Shown piece by piece: positions 1 to 5,575 of a stretch of 8,748 nucleotides of DNA. Position 1 is the stretch's first letter; every line of letters starts with the position of its first letter. A model generated the notes under the pieces. The model worked only from the letters and a program-made list of their open reading frames with translations, was not told the DNA's origin and did not search any database. Both the position numbers and the translations under genes were made by a program. The stretch is from the NCBI GenBank assembly GCA_050742535.1, contig JBOGIQ010000260.1, positions 1 through 8,748 on the forward strand. The letters run 5' to 3'. The stretch comes from Gp6-AA40 sp050742535 (GTDB lineage: Bacteria > Acidobacteriota > Vicinamibacteria > Vicinamibacterales > UBA2999).

Positions 1-20
1 GCTCCGGCCGCGGCCGGAGC
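1..20. repeat. perfect 20-bp palindrome downstream of the PxKF-like ORF
   Basis: Both halves are exact reverse complements (arms GCTCCGGC and GCCGGAGC around CGCG). It lies 13 nt beyond the stop codon of the minus-strand ORF at 34-225, so an 8-bp hairpin could form at the 3' end of that transcript. Any following T-tract on the minus strand lies outside the window, so whether this is a terminator cannot be judged. It could equally be a dispersed repeat. Confidence 0.5.
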
Positions 21-33
21 GCCTGATTGACCG

Positions 34-225
34 TTACTTCTTGAGTTTCACGAGCGTGTAAAGGATCGACTGATCCCTGAAGGTCAACTCCACGCGGAAG
101 CACGTCTCGCCCCTGACAGACGGCGTCTTCCAGTTCTGGATGAACTGCCGACCCGCCAGCGCCGCCACGAGGGCAACACGCCGTCCAGCCTGAACTGTCA
201 CGTTCTGTCTCCCTTGAACGCTCAT
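34..225 (-). CDS. small protein resembling the C-terminal tail of a PxKF domain
   Basis: This is a 63-residue ORF. A longer reading to 318 is open, but the ATG at 223-225 is preceded by a strong GGAGAGG at 233-239 with a 7-nt spacer, so I choose this start. Residues from about 27 to the end carry the pattern QNWKTP...GETCFRVELTF...LVKLKK. This resembles the end of PxKF domains, which typically finish with an NWKT stretch, a G-T-C motif, a run of strands and a basic FRFK-like tail. The PxKF residues themselves, which lie earlier in that domain, are not present. There is no clear signal peptide, although PxKF proteins are normally large and secreted. It may be a true short protein or a relic of a longer gene. 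The family resemblance is from memory of the motif and has not been searched. Confidence 0.5.
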   Translation of the reverse strand: MSVQGRQNVTVQAGRRVALVAALAGRQFIQNWKTPSVRGETCFRVELTFRDQSILYTLVKLKK

Positions 226-232
226 CGGCACA

Positions 233-239
233 CCTCTCC
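233..239 (-). promoter_or_regulatory. Shine-Dalgarno that sets the start of the PxKF-like ORF
   Basis: The minus strand reads GGAGAGG, 7 nt before the ATG at 225. It is the strongest ribosome-binding sequence in this intergenic region and argues for the 63-residue form over the longer open frame reaching 318. Confidence 0.6.
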
Positions 240-419
240 GACCTGGCCGTGACGGCCGTGTGATTCCGGGTTGGTTGGGAAGGTCGCCGGACCGGGCTGG
301 GGCAAGCGACGTGCCCACAGGAGACCCGACGAAGATGGCCCGAAAGTGTGATGCGGGTCATCTCGCGCGGCTGGAAAGGTGCGGCGCGCGCAGAATTCCT
401 ACTGAAAGACCGTGGACGG

Positions 420-437
420 ATCAGGCAGAGACCTGAT
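420..437. repeat. small inverted repeat upstream of the DUF6152-type gene
   Basis: ATCAGG and CCTGAT are perfect 6-bp arms separated by 6 nt, lying 72 nt upstream of the start codon at 510. Position and size would suit an operator or a short hairpin, but nothing identifies a binding protein. Apart from this and the two ribosome-binding sites, the divergent region 226-509 shows no recognisable gene, and I could not identify convincing -35/-10 pairs in it. Confidence 0.25.
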
Positions 438-497
438 TTCCGCCCCCTTTACCATCTAGCGCGAATTCCTGTGTAAGCTATGTCCGCTTATCCACCC

Positions 498-502
498 GGA
501 GG
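498..502 (+). promoter_or_regulatory. Shine-Dalgarno of the DUF6152-type gene
   Basis: GGAGG lies 7 nt before the ATG at 510. It decides between that start and the upstream in-frame ATG at 480, which has no such sequence and would put ten extra residues in front of the signal peptide. Confidence 0.7.
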
Positions 503-509
503 TTGTTTG

Positions 510-914
510 ATGCGTGCACGATATGTCCTGCTTCTGACCGTCTTCGCCTTGGCCGCAACCGTGAAGCCCGCGCCGGCGCACCATTCGTTCGCCGCCGAAT
601 TCGACGCGAACAAGCCGTTCAAAATGACCGGCAAGGTGACGGAAGTCCGGTGGATGAACCCGCACACGTTCTTCTACATCGACGTCAAGGATGACAAGAC
701 CGGCAAAGTGGTCAACTGGGGCATGGAGATGGGCAGCCCGAACATCCTGATGCGCAACGGCTGGCGGCGCGACACGATGAAGATTGGCGACGAGGTGACC
801 GTGGAAGGGAGCCTGGCCAAGGACGGTACACCCACGGGCAACGCCCGCAGCGTTGTGTTGACGGCAAGCGGCAAGCGTCTGTTCGCGGGATCGAGCCAGG
901 GAACAACGCCGTAG
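510..914 (+). CDS. DUF6152-type small secreted protein
   Basis: The protein has 134 residues. Residues 1-23 are a classical signal peptide: basic MRAR, a hydrophobic core, and an APA cleavage site just before HHSFAAEFD. The mature part has the features I know from the DUF6152 family: the HHSF start, an F-D-x-x-K-P strand, G-K-V-T-E-V-x-W-x-N-P-H (41-52), VNWGMEMGSPN (68-78), GDEVTVEG (93-100) and a terminal ARSV...GKRLFAG. The family is small, all-beta and of unknown biochemical role, common in soil Acidobacteria and Proteobacteria. The start is fixed by a GGAGG at 498-502. The gene ends with two consecutive in-frame TAG codons, and a tandem repeat begins at the last base of the second. It is a single-gene transcript ending at the terminator at 980-1005. 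The family call is firm; the function is unknown. Confidence 0.85.
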   Translation: MRARYVLLLTVFALAATVKPAPAHHSFAAEFDANKPFKMTGKVTEVRWMNPHTFFYIDVKDDKTGKVVNWGMEMGSPNILMRNGWRRDTMKIGDEVTVEGSLAKDGTPTGNARSVVLTASGKRLFAGSSQGTTP

Positions 915-916
915 TA

Positions 917-973
917 GGTGGCCTGGGTGGCCTGGGTGGCCTGGGTGGCCTGGGTGGCCTGGGTGGCCTGGGT
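917..973. repeat. 9-bp tandem repeat (GGTGGCCTG) with G-quadruplex potential
   Basis: There are six perfect copies of GGTGGCCTG (917-970) followed by GGT. The array begins at the last base of the second stop codon of the preceding gene and ends 6 nt before a terminator hairpin. Each junction creates a GGG run. There are six such runs (925-927, 934-936, 943-945, 952-954, 961-963, 970-972), with uniform 6-nt loops TGGCCT, which meets the usual G3-N1-7 definition of a potential quadruplex. The copies are identical, indicating recent expansion by slippage. No protein product is implied. Confidence 0.9.
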
Positions 974-979
974 AGATAG

Positions 980-1005
980 AGGCCGACGTTTACGTCGGCC
1001 TTTCT
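980..1005 (+). terminator. intrinsic terminator after the DUF6152-type gene
   Basis: A perfect inverted repeat AGGCCGACG / CGTCGGCCT (980-988 and 993-1001) closes a TTTA loop and is followed on the plus strand by TTTCT. It ends plus-strand transcription from the gene at 510-914. The stop codon of the converging permease gene (1004-1006) touches the hairpin, so the same stem also lies at the 3' end of the ABC operon transcript. On that strand the following sequence is CTCTATC, a much weaker T-tract. Confidence 0.8.
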
Positions 1006-2155
1006 ATTGATACCGGAAAATTTTCGCGCCTCCCCATCCGCAGACGATCGCCGACGCCGCCAGCGCCGCAACATGCGGCGCGGCTGATCCGGCCCCGTAC
1101 CCGAAGTTCACCAGCTTGTGCAGCGCATCCATCGTCCAGCCCGTGGGCAGGACGAGTGCGAGCGACTGCATCCACGGCGGCGTGATCTCGATCGGCCACC
1201 AGCAGCCGCCGAGCGCGGCCAGGACCATCGTCGTCAGCACGCCGCCGCCGGCCATCTGCGGCTGCGTGCGCGCGATGTTTCCGAGCAGCAGCGCGAACGA
1301 CGCGTTGAACGACGCCCACGCCACGAGGACGAGCACGACCATCGGCAGCGACGGTCCCCAATCCACGCGGAAGAGCAGGCGGCCGACCAGCATCGCGAAA
1401 GCGATCTGGACGAGGCCGAGCGCCATCCGCGACGTCCATTTGCCGGCGACGATCGCGCCCGGCGTGATCGGCGTCGAGGCGAGGCGGCGAAGCAGCCCGT
1501 GATGCCGCTCCACCACCAGCAGGATGGCACCGCTCGTCAGCAGGATCAGCATGGTGAACATCACCATCGTGCCGGGCACGGCCTGGGCGAAACCTTCGGG
1601 GACCTCCTCCCGCCTGCCGGCCGCCGTGACCGCCACGGTGAGCGTTCGCGGCACGGAAGCCAGCGCCGCGAGCGCTTCCGCGGTTAGCGGCTGTCTGGTG
1701 GATTTCAGCACCGCGAGATCGCCAACCACGCCGTAGAGCGCGCGCGACACGCGAAACTGATCGAGGTTCGCATTCACGTTGTCGCTATTGAGCTCGAGCG
1801 TGGCCTGCACCTGAGTCCCGGCCTGCACGCTGTCGTCGGTGAACGCCGGAAGCACGAGCCGGCGCGAGTGCTCCGCAAACGCTTCCGCGGTCGCCGGCCG
1901 CTCGACGCGGAAGTTACTCGACGTCAACCGCCCGACGATGGCGTCGAGAACGACTCCGCGCGGGGCGTCCGTCCGCAGCGCGAGCGGATCGGGGCGATTG
2001 GGATCGCCGCCGCCAAACCCTCCGGTCACAGTGCCGATGAAATAGAAGAACAGCAGCGGCATCGCGAACACCCAGAGGAGCGTCTCGCGCTGTCGCAGCA
2101 TGAACGACAGGTCGGTGCGGGCGATGAAGGCGGCGGAGCGGAACCACTCACGCAT
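1004..2155 (-). CDS. ABC-2 type exporter permease, second subunit
   Basis: The product has 383 residues. Topology is typical of ABC-2 exporter permeases: one helix near the N-terminus (about 26-45, with LLWVFAMPLLFFYFIG), a large extracytoplasmic region (about 46-195), then five helices (about 196-216, 244-261, 270-292, 303-321, 360-376). The conserved coupling segment ER-HHGLLRRLASTP (216-229) follows the second helix, and LPTGWTMDALHKL (336-348) precedes the last. The ATG at 2153-2155 overlaps the stop of the upstream permease (ATGCGTGA) and has GGAG 8 nt before it. An open frame extends upstream to 2230 but lies inside the other permease, so I reject it. It should pair with the other permease and the ATPase as an export complex in the inner membrane. 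The substrate cannot be read from the sequence; drug, lipid or sodium export are all possible for this class. Confidence 0.9.
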   Translation of the reverse strand: MREWFRSAAFIARTDLSFMLRQRETLLWVFAMPLLFFYFIGTVTGGFGGGDPNRPDPLALRTDAPRGVVLDAIVGRLTSSNFRVERPATAEAFAEHSRRLVLPAFTDDSVQAGTQVQATLELNSDNVNANLDQFRVSRALYGVVGDLAVLKSTRQPLTAEALAALASVPRTLTVAVTAAGRREEVPEGFAQAVPGTMVMFTMLILLTSGAILLVVERHHGLLRRLASTPITPGAIVAGKWTSRMALGLVQIAFAMLVGRLLFRVDWGPSLPMVVLVLVAWASFNASFALLLGNIARTQPQMAGGGVLTTMVLAALGGCWWPIEITPPWMQSLALVLPTGWTMDALHKLVNFGYGAGSAAPHVAALAASAIVCGWGGAKIFRYQ

Positions 2156-3368
2156 TGGCGAAGCTCCGCAGCCGGCGCCAGGACACCAGGTAGCAAAGGA
2201 GCGCCGGGAGGCCGATGCCCAGCGCGGCAAGCGCCAGCGACGGCATCGAGACGTCGCCGTACAGCAGTTCCTTCAGGCGTGTCACGCCGAGGCCGTTCGG
2301 CGTCCAGCGGCCCACCGAAACCATCCACGCCGGCATCGCCTCGAACGGAAAGAACGAGCCGCCAAGCATCATCAACGGAAACGTGACGACACCGGCGAGC
2401 ATCTCGGAACCGCGCTGGCTTCGGGCGACGAGGTGCAGGAGCGTCAGCATCGCGAGCAGCGCGCCGCAGACATAGGCACACCAGACGAGCGCCAACGGAA
2501 CGCGCGACCACGCCAGGTCGAACAAGGCAACGGCGCCGAGGAGGCCCGCGAACGCGACGACGGACGCCACGACGATCCCGGCGACGAGCTTCCCGGCGAG
2601 CAGCCGTCCGGCACTCTGCGGTGTTGTCAGCAGCCGGCGAAGCGTCCCTTCCTGCTTTTCATCCCAGACGTCGACGCTCATGCCCTGGGCGATGAAGAGA
2701 AACGCCATGAACAGCATGCCCGGGAGGAACAGCTGCCCGAAGTTGAGCGGTTGCGCCCCCGTGCCGGTCTTCACCGACAGGGTGAGCACCGGCGGAAGGA
2801 GCACGCCCTGCAGCTCGGTCAATCGCTGGTTGACTTCCACGGCGATTGCGGCCACGTCGGCGTCCGGCGCCGGGCCGGATGGCGGCGCGCTGGCAATCCT
2901 GCCGAGCGGTTCCGAGAACAGCTGCCGACCGTAGAAGGCCCCTTCGACCACCACGTCCAGCATCTGCCGCACCATCGCGGGCAGAACACGCTCGGCCGGA
3001 TTCGTCACGAGTTGCAGGCGGGCCGAACCGGTGCCGACCACTGCGTTCTGAAATCCGGCCGGGATGACGAGGAGTGCCGTGGCCTCTCCAGCGCCAATCC
3101 GCCGGCGCCCTTCGTCGAGCGTCACCTCCTCGAGGTCGATTGGCGTGTTACCCCGACGGGCCACCGTCGGAAACAGGGCGCTGAGCGCCGTGTTGTCCTG
3201 ATCGACGAACAGGACGCGCGCGCGCGGCGGCGTCTCGCCGCCGCCGCTGGAAATGAAACTCAGGAGACCGCCAAGGAGCAGCGGCAGGCCGATCCAGATC
3301 GACAGCGCGGCCGGATCCGCCATGCGCCGCCGGATGTCCTTCGCCGCCGCGACGAGAACGAACTTCAC
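2148..3368 (-). CDS. ABC-2 type exporter permease, first subunit
   Basis: The product has 406 residues. It has an N-terminal helix (about 22-40), an extracytoplasmic domain of roughly 165 residues (about 41-205) with the ABC2_membrane_3-like start RARVLFVDQDNTALS, then five helices (about 210-230, 260-283, 291-312, 325-343, 376-396). The coupling motif DEKQEGTLRRLLTTP (236-250) and a GGSFFPFEAMPAWM segment (336-349) are characteristic of exporter permeases of the YbhS/YbhR/DrrB kind. The start is GTG at 3366-3368, immediately after the TAA of the ATPase gene with no intervening base, so translation is probably coupled. The two permeases have the same architecture but different sequences, implying a heterodimeric channel. 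No membrane-fusion (HlyD-like) subunit gene accompanies them here, unlike the YbhGFSR arrangement. Confidence 0.9.
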   Translation of the reverse strand: MKFVLVAAAKDIRRRMADPAALSIWIGLPLLLGGLLSFISSGGGETPPRARVLFVDQDNTALSALFPTVARRGNTPIDLEEVTLDEGRRRIGAGEATALLVIPAGFQNAVVGTGSARLQLVTNPAERVLPAMVRQMLDVVVEGAFYGRQLFSEPLGRIASAPPSGPAPDADVAAIAVEVNQRLTELQGVLLPPVLTLSVKTGTGAQPLNFGQLFLPGMLFMAFLFIAQGMSVDVWDEKQEGTLRRLLTTPQSAGRLLAGKLVAGIVVASVVAFAGLLGAVALFDLAWSRVPLALVWCAYVCGALLAMLTLLHLVARSQRGSEMLAGVVTFPLMMLGGSFFPFEAMPAWMVSVGRWTPNGLGVTRLKELLYGDVSMPSLALAALGIGLPALLCYLVSWRRLRSFANA

Positions 3369-4298
3369 TTACTCGCGCAGCTCCCGGCCGGTCAGCGTGA
3401 TGAACAGGCTCTCGAGGCTCGGCACGCTCAACGTCGTCTCGTGAATGTCGGATCCGGCCGAAGCCAGCGCGGTGAAGATCGCCGGCAGCTTCCGCGATGC
3501 GCCGACGGTGGCAATCGTGAGGGCGTCGGCCGCGGCGGACAAGACCTTCACGTCGTCCACCGCCTCGAGCGCCCGGGTGGCGGCGGCGGAGTCGAACCGG
3601 CCGGCCAGCCGCACCAGATCCTTCTCCCCGACCATGCGGCGCAGCTCGTCGAGCGTTCCCATCGCAAGCAGCTTGCCGCGATCGACGATGGCGATGCAGT
3701 CGCAGAGATCCTGCGCTTCTTCCATGTAGTGCGTCGTGTAAATCACCGTGGTGCCGGCGCGCGCCTGTTCGCGCACGAGCTCGAGCAGGCGAACACGGCT
3801 CTGCGGATCGACGCCGGCCGTCGGCTCGTCGAGGAGCAGCACCTTCGGGTTGTGGACGATGCCACACCCGAAGTTCAGCCGCCGCTTCATTCCGCCGCTG
3901 AAGGTGGACGTGTGGTCTTTGCCGCGATCAGCAAGGCCAATGAGCGCGAGCACCTCGGCGACGCGACGCCGCAGCGGCTCGCCCGTGACGCCGTAGGCGG
4001 ATCCCCAGAACTCCAGGTTGGCCGACGCGGAGAGATCGCTGTAGAGCGCCAGTTCCTGCGGGACGATGCCGAGGTGACGGCGCGCTGCCGGCCCGTCGGT
4101 TACCACATCGTGTCCGCTGACGGTTATCCGCCCCGAGGTCGGCTTCAGCAGGCCGGAGATACAGCTGATGGTTGTCGTCTTGCCGGCGCCGTTCGGACCA
4201 AGAAGGCCGAAAATGCTGCCCTTTTCGGCCGTAAAGCTGACGTCGTCCACAGCGACGAGGTCGCCGTAGTGCTTGCGCAGCTGTTGAACGTCGATCAT
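3369..4298 (-). CDS. ABC exporter ATP-binding protein
   Basis: The product is a 309-residue nucleotide-binding subunit with every expected motif: Walker A GPNGAGKTT (34-42), Q-loop VPQ (79-81), signature FSGGMKRR (133-140), Walker B VLLLDEP (153-159), D-loop AGVDP (161-165) and switch His190 in TTH. After the ATPase core comes an accessory C-terminal domain (about 215-309) ending LESLFITLTGRELRE, the tail seen in DrrA/CcmA-type exporter ATPases. It hydrolyses ATP to drive the two permeases encoded directly downstream. I take the ATG at 4296-4298 because MIDVQQLRKHYG aligns with the usual N-terminus. A TTG at 4334 would add 12 basic residues encoded by repeat sequence. No good Shine-Dalgarno precedes either start. 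All three ABC genes share one transcript. Confidence 0.93.
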   Translation of the reverse strand: MIDVQQLRKHYGDLVAVDDVSFTAEKGSIFGLLGPNGAGKTTTISCISGLLKPTSGRITVSGHDVVTDGPAARRHLGIVPQELALYSDLSASANLEFWGSAYGVTGEPLRRRVAEVLALIGLADRGKDHTSTFSGGMKRRLNFGCGIVHNPKVLLLDEPTAGVDPQSRVRLLELVREQARAGTTVIYTTHYMEEAQDLCDCIAIVDRGKLLAMGTLDELRRMVGEKDLVRLAGRFDSAAATRALEAVDDVKVLSAAADALTIATVGASRKLPAIFTALASAGSDIHETTLSVPSLESLFITLTGRELRE

Positions 4299-4305
4299 GA
4301 CGTCA

Positions 4306-4372
4306 CGTCGTGTCCGCCTTTCCGCCGCCGCCAAGGCTATGGCGGACCCGCCGTAGCTTCAGCGAAGGCGGG
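4306..4372. repeat. dispersed palindromic repeat cluster in the divergent intergenic region
   Basis: Three pieces lie side by side. Positions 4306-4320 (minus strand AAGGCGGACACGACG) are identical to part of the tandem units at 8042-8056. Positions 4328-4345 form CCGCCA-6 nt-TGGCGG. Positions 4347-4372 form CCCGCC-14 nt-GGCGGG around GTAGCTTCAGCGAA. The last two resemble a repeat I remember as common in Acidobacteria genomes, which often produces spurious translations such as GYGGP. That comparison is from memory. The cluster fills most of the 114 nt between the divergent ATPase gene and the gene at 4413, so it lies where their promoters should be. Confidence 0.65.
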
Positions 4373-4395
4373 CAGGCGGATTCTGAAGGCCAGCG

Positions 4396-4401
4396 GATAG
4401 T
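4396..4401 (+). promoter_or_regulatory. possible -10 box of a leaderless transcript
   Basis: GATAGT (four of six matches to TATAAT) ends 11 nt before the ATG at 4413. Transcription would start about 4408-4413, leaving almost no leader. This fits the absence of any Shine-Dalgarno before this gene. No -35 box is evident, so the call is tentative. Confidence 0.3.
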
Positions 4402-4412
4402 ACACTGCCGTC

Positions 4413-4871
4413 ATGACGATACAAGCCGTCGCGGTGTTCCTTGCTGCGTCAATGGCTGCCGTCGCAGCGCAGGCGACCGCAGCCGCGCAGGAAACCAGGG
4501 TTCCGGAAGACTCGCAGCTCGTGTCCATCAACGGCTGCGCGAAGAACGGCAACTTCATCGTCGGCGACCGCCGCGAGGATCAGCCCGGCTCGCTCGAAAT
4601 CGAGCCCGGGCGGCGGTTCCGCCTCGAAGGCGCGAAGAAGCTGTTGAACGACATCAAGGCGCACCAGCGCACGGCAATGCAGGTCACCGGACTGATTCGC
4701 AAGGTCGACGTGAATGGACCGCAGGGAGTAGGCGTGCTGGGCGGCCGCGTGCGGATCGGCGGGGCGCGCGTGCCTCAGGATCCGATTTCGAATCCAGCCC
4801 GCGACCCCGCGTATAACCAGGCGGTCATCGACGTCCGGTCGTGGAAAGCGCTGACGGGAGACTGCAGATAG
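4413..4871 (+). CDS. small secreted protein of unknown function
   Basis: The protein has 152 residues. Residues 1-25 look like a signal peptide (alanine/valine-rich core, TAAA cleavage site before QETRVPED). The mature domain begins with a strand and a Cys (ING-C42-AKNGNFIVGD), continues with GRRFRLEGAKKLLNDIKAHQ (67-86), VTGLIRK (91-97), GVGVLGGRVRIGGA (106-119) and NPARDPAYNQAVIDVRSWKALTGDC (127-151). The two cysteines, 42 and 151, are the only ones and could form a disulphide. The pattern of a small beta domain with a K-L-L-x-x-I-K helix recalls unnamed secreted proteins of Acidobacteria, but I do not recognise a named family. It is transcribed alone, divergent from the ABC operon, and stops 9 nt before the converging membrane reading frame at 4881. 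No terminator is visible in that gap. Confidence 0.75.
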   Translation: MTIQAVAVFLAASMAAVAAQATAAAQETRVPEDSQLVSINGCAKNGNFIVGDRREDQPGSLEIEPGRRFRLEGAKKLLNDIKAHQRTAMQVTGLIRKVDVNGPQGVGVLGGRVRIGGARVPQDPISNPARDPAYNQAVIDVRSWKALTGDCR

Positions 4872-4880
4872 GAAGCCTCG

Positions 4881-5099
4881 TCACACGGACCGTATTCGGG
4901 CAGTGAGCCATCCGATCGCCGACCCGACGGCGATCGGACCAAACACCGCCGCGAGAATGAGCGACACTCCGCGGAAGGGAACTCCGCGCAGCATATCGAG
5001 CGCCAGCGGGAAGATCGCCGCAAGCGTGTAAGCGACGGTAAACGCGGAAAAAATCTGCCGCGCCTCCGCACGGCTGCGCGCGCGCTCGAACTGCGTGAC
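4881..5099 (-). pseudogene. two-helix membrane segment without a start codon, out of frame behind the sigma factor
   Basis: This frame reads VTQFERARSRAEARQIFSAF, then two hydrophobic helices (TVAYTLAAIFPLALDML and VSLILAAVFGPIAVGSAIGWL), and ends ARIRSV at a TGA (4881-4883): 72 codons. It has good coding character: a charged N-terminal helix, positive residues flanking the membrane helices, and a stop just before the neighbouring gene. The frame opens after a TGA at 5136-5138 and contains no ATG, GTG or TTG before the first helix, so it cannot be translated alone in the normal way. It sits one base out of phase with the sigma factor, whose last recognisable codon is at 5099-5101. Likely explanations are a deletion that fused two adjacent genes out of frame, a sequencing error of one base, or frameshifted expression. 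The membrane protein itself is unrecognised; small membrane proteins next to ECF genes are sometimes anti-sigma factors, but nothing here shows that. Confidence 0.55.
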
Positions 5100-5470
5100 A
5101 TCTCGCGGATCACGTACAGCAGCAACGCGCGACGGTCACCGCGGGCGACCTTCCGCATGCGCGCGCACACCTGCCGCAGGGTCGATGCCTGTTCGACCTG
5201 AACATCTATCCCGGGGGCGCGGTCGGCCAGACGCGCGTCGAGCGGCGCATACGGGCGCGCAGCACGAAGGCTATCGCGGTACAGATTCCGCGCGATGGTC
5301 AGCAGATACGCCCGCACGGTCTCCTGGCGGATACGGTCGCGTGCGGTCCAGGCGCGGACAAATGTGTCCGCGGTCAGATCCTCGGCACGCGCCGCGTCAC
5401 CGGTGAGAAACAGCGCAAACCGGTAGACGTCCCGGTAATACCGTTCGTAGAGCTCCCGGAAAGGGTCCAT
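5099..5470 (-). pseudogene. ECF sigma factor lacking sigma region 4
   Basis: From the ATG at 5468-5470, 124 residues are clearly an ECF (sigma-70 family) factor: MDPFRELYERYYRDVYRFALFLTGD, then AEDLTADTFVRAW (29-41, region 2.2) and VRAYLLTIARNLYRDSLR (52-69, region 2.3-2.4, which reads the -10 element). A linker follows, then GDRRALLLYVIREM (111-124), the first helix of region 4. The expected continuation, a helix-turn-helix that reads the -35 element, is absent in all three frames. The same frame stays open to 4775 but yields only Arg/Ser-rich sequence without sigma character and runs antisense into the next gene. ECF factors are normally about 160-200 residues. As it stands, the protein could bind core polymerase but not the -35 element. 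A TTG at 5527 is an alternative start, but the family N-terminus supports 5470. Confidence 0.75.
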
Positions 5471-5483
5471 CAGCGTTCGCCAA

Positions 5484-5511
5484 GGATACGCAGATGGTCG
5501 GGAAAGGTTAC
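5484..5511 (-). promoter_or_regulatory. possible ECF-type promoter of the sigma gene
   Basis: On the minus strand GTAACC (5511 to 5506) is followed after 15 nt by CGTATCC (5490 to 5484). The AAC core, the CGT in the -10 position and the 15-nt spacer resemble ECF-dependent promoters, and ECF genes are often autoregulated. It lies 13 nt upstream of the ATG at 5470, implying a very short leader; there is no good Shine-Dalgarno. Tentative. Confidence 0.35.
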
Positions 5512-5521
5512 GGATGCGGAA

Positions 5522-5572
5522 TCCCAACTCCCGCCGCTCAGTGGCGTTGGGAGTTGGGAATGGGAAGTTGGG
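5522..5572. repeat. inverted repeat and G-rich repeat at the 3' end of the methyltransferase-like gene
   Basis: TCCCAACTCCC (5522-5532) is the exact reverse complement of GGGAGTTGGGA (5549-5559), an 11-bp stem whose loop contains a further GCC/GGC pairing. The right arm continues as GGG runs at 5549, 5556, 5562 and 5570 with loops of 4, 3 and 5 nt, a potential quadruplex on the plus strand. It starts 4 nt past the stop codon of the gene at 5576-6385. The hairpin may terminate that transcript, but no T-tract follows it, so I do not call it an intrinsic terminator. Confidence 0.7.
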
Positions 5573-5575
5573 AGT

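Noticed and set aside
912..1010. Stop-codon readthrough of TAG-TAG into (Val-Ala-Trp)n encoded by the 9-bp repeat
   Set aside because: The frame stays open for about 30 codons, but two consecutive stops and a terminator hairpin inside the extension make expression very unlikely.
712..1074. Minus-strand ORF with repeated Pro-Pro-Arg residues
   Set aside because: The repeat is just the reverse reading of the 9-bp DNA array, and the frame overlaps the DUF6152-type gene and the terminator.
2100..4400. A 766-codon open frame on the plus strand across the whole ABC operon
   Set aside because: It is antisense to three genes with full ABC motifs. Its translation is rich in Arg, His, Gln and Glu with no domain character, an effect of high GC at third positions in the real genes.
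4775..5098. The C-terminal half of the long sigma-factor frame
   Set aside because: After REM the in-frame translation is Arg/Ser-rich with no sigma region 4 signature, overlaps the better membrane frame, and ends antisense within the neighbouring gene. It is open by chance.
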